A stretch of 40,344 bases of DNA from an uncultured Clostridia bacterium (lineage in GTDB: Bacteria; Bacillota; Clostridia; TANB77; CAG-508), in assembly GCA_944392455.1 (NCBI GenBank), contig CALXWP010000013.1, positions 1 through 40,344 of the forward strand. The letters run 5' to 3'. Positions 24,675-32,379 of this stretch are shown in pieces (within the stretch, counting starts at the first letter, position 1; the number at the start of each line of letters is the position of its first letter). The notes under the pieces are model-generated. The model saw only the letters and a program-made list of their open reading frames with translations, was not told the origin of the DNA and did no database searches. A program made the translations under genes and the position numbers.

Positions 24675-24771
24675 AGAAGAAAAAAATCTCAAACTATATA
24701 CAAAAAAAGATTTTAGTTATATAATGTAAAAGGCATATTTTATAATATGAGAGAAAGGGGCAAATCTATTT

Positions 24772-26262
24772 ATGGAATTTAAAAAAATATTAGCTGGATT
24801 AGAAGGTTTAAAAGTAAAAGGAGATTTAGATATAGAAGTAAATAATATTACTAATAATTCTAAAAATGTGAAAGAAAAAGATCTTTTTGTAGCTATTAAA
24901 GGATTTGACGACGATGGGCATGAACATATTAAAGAAGCAATAGAAAAAGGTGCAATAGCAATACTTGCTCAAGAAGATCAAATAGATAAAAATATAGTAA
25001 AAGAAATTCCAGATAATATAACTCTAGTATTATCTCCAAATACAAGATATGCACTAGCTATATCTGCTTGTAATTTTTACCAAAATCCGTCTAAAAAAAT
25101 GAAACTTATTGGTGTAACAGGAACAAAGGGAAAAACTACAACTACATACATGATAAGAGATATTTTAGAAAAACAAGGAATAAAGGTAGGATTAATAGGA
25201 ACTGTTGCATCATATGTTGGAGATAAAAAAATTGCAAATAATGAGAATACAACTCCAGAAAGTTTAAAATTACAAGAAATATTCAGTAAAATGTTAGAAG
25301 AAAAATGTGAAGTAGTAGTAATGGAAGTTTCATCACAAAGTTTAAAACTAGACAGAGTAGCTGGATGTGAATTTGATATAGGAATATTTACAAATTTTGC
25401 AGAAGATCACATTAGTGCTAAAGAACATGAAAGTATGGAAGATTACTTTAATTCAAAAGTAAAATTATTTAAAATGTGTAAAAAAGGTTTTGTAAATGCA
25501 GATGATGTATATGCATCTATGGTTCCAAAACTTGTACCAGAATGTAGTTTTACAACATATGGAATAGATAATTATTGTAATTTATTAGCAAAAGATATAA
25601 CTGTAACAAATCAATATGTTGATTTTAAAGTGAAAATTACTGATAGAAATGAAAGAGTAAAAGTATCTATACCTGGTAGATTTAGTGTATATAATTCTTT
25701 AGCTGCGATAGCTGTTGCTATGCAATTTGGATGTAGTAGTGAAAATATAAAAGAAGCATTAGTTAATATAAGAGTTCCTGGTAGAAGTGAGCTTGTAGAT
25801 AATAAATTAGGATTGACTATTATGATTGATTATGCTCATACACCAGAAAGTCTAGAAAAAATATTATCTTCAGTAAAAATATATACAAAAGGAAGAGTAA
25901 TTAGTGTATTTGGATGTGGCGGAGATAGAGACAAAAATAAAAGACCTATGATGGGAGAAGTTTCTGGAAGAGTTGCTGATTATACAATAATTACATCTGA
26001 TAATCCAAGAACTGAAGAACCACAAGAGATAGTTAATGATATAGAAGAAGGAATAAAAAAGACAAAAGGCAAATATGAAACTATTGTTGATAGAAAAGAA
26101 GCTATAAAAAAAGCGATTACCATGGCAAATAAAAAAGATATTATAGTTCTTGCAGGAAAAGGACATGAACAATATCAAGAAATAAATAAAGTAAGATATC
26201 CATTTGATGAAAATGAAATAGTTAATTCAATAATAGATGAAATGGTAGAAAAGAAAAAATAG
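24772..26262 (+). CDS. murE: UDP-MurNAc-L-Ala-D-Glu:meso-diaminopimelate ligase MurE
   Basis: This 496-residue Mur ligase adds the third residue to the peptidoglycan stem. The N-terminal UDP-binding domain (about 1-105) is followed by the ATP loop GVTGTKGKTTTT (about 114-125) and a C-terminal domain with DNPRTEEP (about 408-415). The Arg in DNPR marks meso-DAP-specific enzymes. An AAAGGGG SD lies about 11 nt upstream of the ATG. The murD and murF genes expected nearby in many dcw clusters are absent from this window. Confidence 0.95.
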   Translation: MEFKKILAGLEGLKVKGDLDIEVNNITNNSKNVKEKDLFVAIKGFDDDGHEHIKEAIEKGAIAILAQEDQIDKNIVKEIPDNITLVLSPNTRYALAISACNFYQNPSKKMKLIGVTGTKGKTTTTYMIRDILEKQGIKVGLIGTVASYVGDKKIANNENTTPESLKLQEIFSKMLEEKCEVVVMEVSSQSLKLDRVAGCEFDIGIFTNFAEDHISAKEHESMEDYFNSKVKLFKMCKKGFVNADDVYASMVPKLVPECSFTTYGIDNYCNLLAKDITVTNQYVDFKVKITDRNERVKVSIPGRFSVYNSLAAIAVAMQFGCSSENIKEALVNIRVPGRSELVDNKLGLTIMIDYAHTPESLEKILSSVKIYTKGRVISVFGCGGDRDKNKRPMMGEVSGRVADYTIITSDNPRTEEPQEIVNDIEEGIKKTKGKYETIVDRKEAIKKAITMANKKDIIVLAGKGHEQYQEINKVRYPFDENEIVNSIIDEMVEKKK

Positions 26263-26287
26263 GAACCAATGAAAAGGAGGAAATTAT

Positions 26288-27265
26288 ATGCAATATCAAA
26301 ATAAAATATTGCTACTGTCATTTGCTGCCAGTGTAATATTGTCATTGATAATTGTACCAATTTTAAGAAAATTAAAAGTAGGGCAAATAGAGAGAACAGA
26401 AGGACCTGAATCTCATTTGAAAAAGCAAGGAACACCAACTATGGGTGGAATAATTATGATACTAGTACTTATAGTTATAGGAGTTTTTATTTATTTGGAT
26501 TTTAGAATTGATCAAGCTGAAACAGCAAAAGCCATTCTACCTTTAATTGGTGTAGCAGGTGGATTTGGAATTATTGGATTTATAGATGATTTTAAGAAAT
26601 TAGTATTAAAAAATACAAAAGGACTTAGCCCAAAAGCTAAAATGCTTGGATTACTAATAGTTGCAGTAGCTTATACGATAGTATTAGTAAAGGTATTTAA
26701 TATAGGAACAGATATTTATATACCTTTTGTAAAAGAATATATTACATTACCTATGTGGTTTTATATACCATTTGCAGTTTTAGTTATGCTTGCAGCAACA
26801 AATGCAATAAATCTAACTGATGGAATAGATGGATTGTCTACAAGCGTAACTACAATAATACTTACATGTTTAACTGTTATTTCAATTTTATTTGGGGTAA
26901 AAGAAGTTACATCAGTAGGTGCTATTTTAATAGGAGCATGTTTAGGATTTTTATTATTTAATTTAAATCCTGCTAAAGTTATGATGGGAGATACAGGTTC
27001 ATTAATGCTTGGAGGAGCAATTGCCGGAATAGCATTATATTTAAAAATGCCACTTTTATTATTAATTATAGCAATTATTCCTATAATAGAAACATTATCA
27101 GTTATGATACAAGTAGCATATTTTAAGAAAACAGGAAATAGAGTGTTTAAAATGACTCCAATACATCACCATTTTGAACTTTCAGGTTGGAAAGAAAACA
27201 AAATTGTATCAGTATTTAGTTTAATTACTCTAGTATTTTGCATCATTGGATTATTTGCTATATAG
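26288..27265 (+). CDS. mraY: Phospho-N-acetylmuramoyl-pentapeptide transferase MraY
   Basis: This 325-residue polytopic membrane enzyme transfers phospho-MurNAc-pentapeptide to undecaprenyl phosphate to make lipid I. Signature segments are GTPTMGGIIMI (about 45-55), the FIDDFKK Asp pair, NAINLTDGIDGL, MMGDTGSLMLGG and the HHHFELSGWKE motif near the C-terminus. About ten hydrophobic helices are visible. AGGAGG precedes the ATG. It follows murE by 25 bp. Confidence 0.96.
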   Translation: MQYQNKILLLSFAASVILSLIIVPILRKLKVGQIERTEGPESHLKKQGTPTMGGIIMILVLIVIGVFIYLDFRIDQAETAKAILPLIGVAGGFGIIGFIDDFKKLVLKNTKGLSPKAKMLGLLIVAVAYTIVLVKVFNIGTDIYIPFVKEYITLPMWFYIPFAVLVMLAATNAINLTDGIDGLSTSVTTIILTCLTVISILFGVKEVTSVGAILIGACLGFLLFNLNPAKVMMGDTGSLMLGGAIAGIALYLKMPLLLLIIAIIPIIETLSVMIQVAYFKKTGNRVFKMTPIHHHFELSGWKENKIVSVFSLITLVFCIIGLFAI

Positions 27266-27357
27266 ATAAAGAATTAATATATAAAATAAACAAATGAAAT
27301 TTTATGATAAAAACTTTGGAATAAAATTTTGCACTTTGGAAAGGGTTGATAAGCAAA

Positions 27358-28524
27358 ATGCAGAATAAATCAAAAAAAAGCGTAAGTAAATCAAATAAAA
27401 GCCAAGTAGATTTTGTACTTATAATAATTATTATAATACTATTATCATTTGGAATAGTAATGATATTATCAGCTAGTGCACCATCAGCTTTGGCAGAGAC
27501 AGGAGATAGTTATACATATGTAACGAAACAAATCATATTTGCAGTAATTGGATTGGCTATAATGTGGTTTGTATCTAAAATAGATTATAGAATATATAAA
27601 AAATTTTATTGGGCCATATATTGGATTTCTGTAGGAGTATTATTTTTAGTATTAATACCTGGACTAGGAACAGAAGTTAGCGGAGCTAGAAGATGGATTA
27701 ATTTAGGATTTACTCAATTTCAACCTTCAGAAATAACTAAAATTGGTATGATAATATTTTATGCAGGATATTTAACTGATCACAAAGAAGAGTTAAGAAG
27801 TTTTACAAAAGGATTTATAAAACCACTTTTATTTATAATTCCGCCAGTTGCTATAGCTTTATTCATTCAAAACCATTTAAGTGTTGGTATTGTAATGAGT
27901 GCCATTACATTTATTATGATGTTAATGGCTGGTTGTAGGTTAATATATTTTATAGTATGCGGAGGAATTGTAGGTGGTGGAGGGATAGCAGCGTTAGCTA
28001 TATATTTATCATCTGCAGGAGAAAGCGCAGGGGATGCTAACTTTAGATTAGGTAGAATATTAAATTATATGGATCCTTGGCAAGATCCAACAGGAACAGG
28101 ATGGCAAACAATTCAAAGTTTATATGCTATAGGATCAGGAGGATTATTTGGAGTTGGCCTAGGAGAAAGTAAACAAAAATATTTATATGTATCAGAACCA
28201 CAAAATGACTTTATTTTTTCGATCTTAGCAGAAGAATTAGGATTTATTGGTTGCATAGTTGTAATAGTATTATTTGCCCTATTTATATGGAGGGGAATTA
28301 TAATTGCAATGAAATCACAAGATATGTTTGGAAGTTTGCTTGCAACAGGTATAACATCACTTGTAATGGTTCAAGTAGTAATTAATATAGGAGTTGTAAC
28401 AAATACAATTCCAAATACAGGTATGTCATTGCCATTCTTTAGTGCAGGAGGTACAGCTCTGATAATGCTTCTTGGAATGTGTGGTATATTGCTAAACATA
28501 TCAAAGTCAAGATCAAAAGTATAA
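27358..28524 (+). CDS. ftsW: SEDS glycosyltransferase FtsW/SpoVE
   Basis: This polytopic SEDS-family peptidoglycan polymerase works with a class B PBP. About ten membrane helices are visible, with family segments MILSASAPSA, GARRWINLGFTQFQPSEITK, an extracytoplasmic loop ending in GIGLGESKQK-like GVGLGESKQKYLYV, AEELGFIG and the C-terminal SLPFFSAGGTALIM. I chose ATG 27358 (388 residues), with GGAAAGGG upstream; TTG 27346 would abut that SD. In this position it may be called ftsW or spoVE; the sequence does not decide. The murG gene follows 15 bp later. Confidence 0.93.
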   Translation: MQNKSKKSVSKSNKSQVDFVLIIIIIILLSFGIVMILSASAPSALAETGDSYTYVTKQIIFAVIGLAIMWFVSKIDYRIYKKFYWAIYWISVGVLFLVLIPGLGTEVSGARRWINLGFTQFQPSEITKIGMIIFYAGYLTDHKEELRSFTKGFIKPLLFIIPPVAIALFIQNHLSVGIVMSAITFIMMLMAGCRLIYFIVCGGIVGGGGIAALAIYLSSAGESAGDANFRLGRILNYMDPWQDPTGTGWQTIQSLYAIGSGGLFGVGLGESKQKYLYVSEPQNDFIFSILAEELGFIGCIVVIVLFALFIWRGIIIAMKSQDMFGSLLATGITSLVMVQVVINIGVVTNTIPNTGMSLPFFSAGGTALIMLLGMCGILLNISKSRSKV

Positions 28525-28539
28525 GGAGTTGAAGAATAA

Positions 28540-29655
28540 ATGAGAGTTATAATTGCAGCAGCTGGAACAGGAGGACATATAAATCCAGGAATAGCTATTG
28601 CAAATAAAGTAATGGAAAAAGAGCCTGATTCTAGAGTTGTATTTATTGGAACAGATAGAGGATTAGAAAATGATTTAGTACCAAGGGCTGGATATGATTT
28701 AAAAAGAATAGATGCACATGGAATCGAAAGAAAATTAACAGTACAAAATATAAAAAATTTATATGCTACATTTAAATCAATAAATGTAGCAAAAAGAATA
28801 TTAGAAAAGGAAAAACCAGATGTTGTAATAGGAACAGGAGGATATATTTGTGTACCAGTTGTAATGGCTGCAAAAAAATTAAATATACCTGTTGTATTAC
28901 ATGAAAGTAATGCTTTTCCTGGAATAGCAGTAAAATTATTTAAAAAGAAAGCTGATAAAATATTAGTGGGATTTAAAGAAGCAAAGGAAAGATTAGTTGA
29001 TGCTAAAAATGTAATTGTTACAGGTAATCCTATAAAGATCAAAAAATTGGAATTAAGTGATGACAAAAAGAAAAAAATAAAAAAAGACTTAGGATTAGAT
29101 GAAGATAAATTTATGGTTCTTGTTTTTGGAGGAAGTCAAGGAGCTCAAAGCATAAATCGAAGTCTCATAGAAATAATAGTAAATAAAAAGAATAAAAATT
29201 ATCAAATTATATGGGCTGCAGGACCAGAACAATATAAAAAAATACAAGAAAAACTAGAAGAAGTAAATGTTGATATTAATAATATAAAAGATGTAAAAAT
29301 AGTTCCATACATATATAATATGGAAGAAGTTATGAATGCAAGCGATTTAGTTGTATGTAGAAGTGGAGCAATGACAATTACAGAAATAGCTTGTACAGGC
29401 AAGCCTGCAATATTTATACCATTTCCATTTGCAACAGAGAATCATCAAGAATATAACGCAAGAGTCTTGGTAAATGCAGGTGCAGCAGAAATTATTTTAG
29501 ATAAAGATTTAAATTCAGAAATATTGAGTAATACTATTTTGAAAATAGTTAAAGATAAAAAACATTTAAAGGAAATGTCAGAGAATGCTTTAAAGATATA
29601 TATACCAGATGTAGAAGAAAAAATATATAAGGAAATAAAAGAATTAGTAAAATAA
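28540..29655 (+). CDS. murG: UDP-GlcNAc:lipid I N-acetylglucosaminyltransferase MurG
   Basis: This 371-residue GT-B enzyme converts lipid I to lipid II on the inner membrane face. It shows the N-terminal GTGGHINPG loop (about 8-16), HESNAFPG, the VFGGSQGAQSIN block and the donor-binding CRSGAMTITE segment (about 273-282), followed by PFATENHQEYNA. An AAGGAG SD precedes the ATG. It is the last gene of the cluster and is followed by a terminator. Confidence 0.96.
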   Translation: MRVIIAAAGTGGHINPGIAIANKVMEKEPDSRVVFIGTDRGLENDLVPRAGYDLKRIDAHGIERKLTVQNIKNLYATFKSINVAKRILEKEKPDVVIGTGGYICVPVVMAAKKLNIPVVLHESNAFPGIAVKLFKKKADKILVGFKEAKERLVDAKNVIVTGNPIKIKKLELSDDKKKKIKKDLGLDEDKFMVLVFGGSQGAQSINRSLIEIIVNKKNKNYQIIWAAGPEQYKKIQEKLEEVNVDINNIKDVKIVPYIYNMEEVMNASDLVVCRSGAMTITEIACTGKPAIFIPFPFATENHQEYNARVLVNAGAAEIILDKDLNSEILSNTILKIVKDKKHLKEMSENALKIYIPDVEEKIYKEIKELVK

Positions 29656-29698
29656 ACTTATATTAAGTAATAGATTAAAAAATAATTTAATATATATG

Positions 29699-29735
29699 AT
29701 ACAGAATTGTATATTTTACATTCTGTATTTTTTTG
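29699..29735 (+). terminator. Terminator of the dcw cluster
   Basis: A 9-bp stem ATACAGAAT/ATTCTGTAT with a 12-nt loop and a T7 run ends the cluster after murG. Confidence 0.9.
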
Positions 29736-29756
29736 CATTTTATTACATTTTTAAAA

Positions 29757-29773
29757 TGTCGAAAGATGTCGAA
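29757..29773 (+). promoter_or_regulatory. Two tandem Spo0A-box-like sites
   Basis: TGTCGAA occurs at 29757-29763 and 29767-29773, within two perfect copies of ATGTCGAAAG. A weaker ATACGAAAG follows at 29781. TGTCGAA is the 0A box recognised by phosphorylated Spo0A in Bacilli and Clostridia. The pair lies about 20 bp upstream of a plausible -35. Confidence 0.65.
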
Positions 29774-29792
29774 AGCGAGCATACGAAAGTTC

Positions 29793-29821
29793 TTGCTATT
29801 TAGACATATTTGTATTATATT
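29793..29821 (+). promoter_or_regulatory. Promoter of the 0A-box gene
   Basis: TTGCTA at 29793-29798, a 17-bp spacer, and TATATT at 29816-29821, about 35 bp before the start codon. A weak -35 suits an activated promoter. Confidence 0.5.
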
Positions 29822-29855
29822 AAACGAGTACGCTATTAGGAAAGGAGGAATATCA

Positions 29856-30170
29856 ATGGAGTACTCAAAAAGCTTTTTTGGTAAAACTATAATAGATAGT
29901 TCTGACTCAGAAGAAATAATGGCAGATGAAAAAATAGAATTAGAATATTACGAAACACATAATTTAGCAGAGAAGAATGAAAGAAAGTACGGAATTGAAG
30001 TATTAAAAAGAGATATAAAACATAATAAATTTAATATTGAATCAAAAATTGTAAATAATATATCAAATGAAGAAAATACAATAAGTAGACTATTAGAAAT
30101 TTTGATGATAAATAAAGTGACACCTGTATCAGTAGATGATGTTATTTCAGATATATCAGTTTTGGACTAA
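29856..30170 (+). CDS. Small conserved-type clostridial protein (DUF6514-like)
   Basis: This 104-residue soluble, acidic protein has a central KYGIEVLKRD strand and a C-terminal NISNEENTISRLLEILMINKVTPVSVDDVISD helix pair. The pattern resembles small clostridial proteins grouped as DUF6514; I recall this from family appearance, so treat it as tentative. ATG 29856 is chosen because AAAGGAGG lies 7 nt upstream. The open frame extends upstream to 29733 but that part overlaps the 0A-box promoter. It is monocistronic with its own terminator. Function is unknown; regulation by a Spo0A-like protein is inferred from the upstream boxes. Confidence 0.7.
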   Translation: MEYSKSFFGKTIIDSSDSEEIMADEKIELEYYETHNLAEKNERKYGIEVLKRDIKHNKFNIESKIVNNISNEENTISRLLEILMINKVTPVSVDDVISDISVLD

Positions 30171-30188
30171 TCCAAAACTGTTTTTTAT
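30157..30188 (+). terminator. Terminator overlapping the small gene's stop codon
   Basis: A 10-bp stem CAGTTTTGGA/TCCAAAACTG with loop CTAA and a T6 run. The stop codon (TAA, 30168-30170) is in the loop, so the last codons form the 5' arm. Confidence 0.9.
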
Positions 30189-30217
30189 TTATAATTATTA
30201 ATAGATAAATAAAATAC

Positions 30218-30246
30218 TTGCCAAAAAATAAATTTTACGTTATTAT
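30218..30246 (+). promoter_or_regulatory. topA promoter
   Basis: TTGCCA at 30218-30223, a 17-bp spacer, and TATTAT at 30241-30246. Confidence 0.65.
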
Positions 30247-30275
30247 ACTATATAGACTTTTTAAGAAAGGAGAAA

Positions 30276-30308
30276 ATGATAATATATTTCATTATTATCA
30301 GAAAATAA
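30276..30308 (+). CDS. Putative 10-codon leader ORF upstream of topA
   Basis: ATG 30276 encodes MIIYFIIIRK and stops 3 nt before the topA ATG. It has the only good SD in the leader (AAAGGAG, about 30266-30272), while topA itself has none at normal spacing. The same bases can form a hairpin (TGATAATA/TATTATCA, 30277-30300). Either translational coupling or hairpin bridging could deliver ribosomes to topA. Confidence 0.4.
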   Translation: MIIYFIIIRK

Positions 30309-30311
30309 ATA

Positions 30312-32285
30312 ATGGCAGATAAATTAATAATTGTTGAATCACCTGCTAAAGCTAATACAATAAAAAAATTCCTAGGGGGAAATACGAAAGTAGTAGCATC
30401 TATGGGACATATTAGGGATTTACCAAAATCTAAAATGGGTATAGATATAGAACATGACTTTGAACCACAATATATAAATATTAGAGGAAAAGGTAACTTA
30501 ATAAAATCATTAAAAGCAGATGCAAAAAAAGCTAAAAAAGTTTATCTTGCAACTGACCCTGATCGTGAAGGTGAAGCAATAGCTTGGCATTTAGCACATA
30601 TATTAGAAATACCAGAGAATAGTGTTTGTAGAGTGACATTTAATGAAATTACAAAAGAAGCCGTTCAAAATTCAATAAAAAAGCCAAGAACAATTGATAT
30701 GAATTTAACAAATGCTCAACAAGCAAGACGTGTATTAGATAGAATAGTAGGATATAAAATAAGTCCTGTACTATGGAAAAAAGTAAGAAGAGGACTATCA
30801 GCAGGTAGAGTTCAATCTGTAGCTGTAAAACTTATTGTTGATAGAGAAGAAGAAATAGAAAAATTCATTCCTGAAGAATATTGGAATATTTTTGCAAAAC
30901 TTTTAGATGAAGAATCAGATAAAACTTTTATTGCAAGATTATATGGTAAAGATAAAAAGAAGATTGAAATTCATTCTGAAGAAGAAGTTAAAGAGATATT
31001 AAAAGATATTGAAAAAGGAAAATATATTGTAACTGAAGTAAAAAAAGGACAAAAGAAAAGAACACCAGCGCCTCCTTTTACAACAAGTACAATGCAACAA
31101 GAAGCTTCAAGGAAATTAGGGTTTACATTAAAAAAGACAATGTCTGTAGCACAAGGACTATATGAAGGTGTAAAAGTTGAAGGTAAAGGAACAGTTGGAT
31201 TAATAACATATATGAGAACTGATTCTACTAGAATTTCTGAAGAGGCGAGAACTGCAGCTAAAAAAGAAATTGTAAAAAAATATGGAGAAGAATATTACGA
31301 AAATAGATATTATAAAACAAAACAGAATTCTCAAGATGCACATGAAGGTATTCGTCCAACATATATAGATTTAGATCCTGAAATGATAAAAGAAGATTTA
31401 TCTAAAGATCAATATAAATTATACAAACTTATATATAACAGATTTTTAGCAAGTCAAATGCAGGCTGCTATATATGACACAATTTCTGCTAATATAGATG
31501 TAAATAATTATAACTTTAGAGCAACTGGACAATCTTTAAAATTTAAAGGTTTTATGACACTATATGTTGAAGCGACAGATAACAAAAAAGATGATGAAGA
31601 AGAATCTTTTGTACCAGATTTAAAAGAAAATCAAGAAGTTATTAAAAAGGAAGTTACAACAAAGCAAAGTTTTACTGAACCACCACCAAGATATACTGAG
31701 GCAAGTTTAGTAAAAGCTTTAGAAGAAAAAGGAATAGGAAGACCAAGTACCTATTCTCCTACAATTACTACTATATTGGAAAGAAGATATATAGAAAAGG
31801 AACAAAAGCAATTAGTTCCAACCGAACTTGGAAAAATTGTTAATAAACTTCTTACAGAAAATTTTTCAGATATTATTAATGTGGAATTTACAGCTAAGAT
31901 AGAAGATGATTTTGATGAAATTGCTGAAGGAAAAGAAAATTGGAAAGATGTAATACAAAGTTTTTATGGACCTTTTGAAAAAGAAGTAGAAAAAGTAGAA
32001 AAAGATTTAGAACATGTTGAATTGCAAGAAGAGGTATCAGATGTGCCATGTGATAAATGTGGTAGAATGATGGTAATAAAATATGGTAGATATGGTAAAT
32101 TTTTAGCATGCCCTGGATATCCAGAATGTAAAAATGCTAAACCATATGTAGAAACAATAGATAAACCTTGTCCAAAATGTGGAGGCAAGATTCAAGTAAG
32201 AAAATCAAAGAAAAAGAAAAAATACTATATTTGTGAAAATAATCCTAAATCTTGTGATTTCATTTCATGGAATAAACCTAAATAA
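30312..32285 (+). CDS. topA: DNA topoisomerase I (type IA)
   Basis: This 657-residue enzyme relaxes negative supercoils through a 5'-phosphotyrosine intermediate. The N-terminal TOPRIM domain has ESPAKANTI (Glu9) and TDPDREGEA. The catalytic Tyr is at about 300 (TYMRTDSTR). Two C-terminal Cys4 zinc ribbons are visible (CDKCGRMM...CPGYPEC and CPKCGGK...CENNPKSC), then a short basic end. The start must be ATG 30312, since an in-frame stop lies just upstream. A strong terminator follows. Confidence 0.96.
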   Translation: MADKLIIVESPAKANTIKKFLGGNTKVVASMGHIRDLPKSKMGIDIEHDFEPQYINIRGKGNLIKSLKADAKKAKKVYLATDPDREGEAIAWHLAHILEIPENSVCRVTFNEITKEAVQNSIKKPRTIDMNLTNAQQARRVLDRIVGYKISPVLWKKVRRGLSAGRVQSVAVKLIVDREEEIEKFIPEEYWNIFAKLLDEESDKTFIARLYGKDKKKIEIHSEEEVKEILKDIEKGKYIVTEVKKGQKKRTPAPPFTTSTMQQEASRKLGFTLKKTMSVAQGLYEGVKVEGKGTVGLITYMRTDSTRISEEARTAAKKEIVKKYGEEYYENRYYKTKQNSQDAHEGIRPTYIDLDPEMIKEDLSKDQYKLYKLIYNRFLASQMQAAIYDTISANIDVNNYNFRATGQSLKFKGFMTLYVEATDNKKDDEEESFVPDLKENQEVIKKEVTTKQSFTEPPPRYTEASLVKALEEKGIGRPSTYSPTITTILERRYIEKEQKQLVPTELGKIVNKLLTENFSDIINVEFTAKIEDDFDEIAEGKENWKDVIQSFYGPFEKEVEKVEKDLEHVELQEEVSDVPCDKCGRMMVIKYGRYGKFLACPGYPECKNAKPYVETIDKPCPKCGGKIQVRKSKKKKKYYICENNPKSCDFISWNKPK

Positions 32286-32304
32286 AATTCAAAATAAAAT
32301 GAAG

Positions 32305-32334
32305 AAAAGACCTATTGAAAAATAGGTCTTTTTA
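32305..32334 (+). terminator. topA terminator
   Basis: A perfect 12-bp stem AAAAGACCTATT/AATAGGTCTTTT with loop GAAA (a stable tetraloop). Confidence 0.92.
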
Positions 32335-32379
32335 TGATATAATTTTTTACTAGTAAAATTAGAAGGAGTTATTTACGAT

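Noticed and set aside
29733..29855. Upstream part of the small-protein frame
   Set aside because: It overlaps the terminator tail, 0A boxes and promoter; the SD supports ATG 29856.
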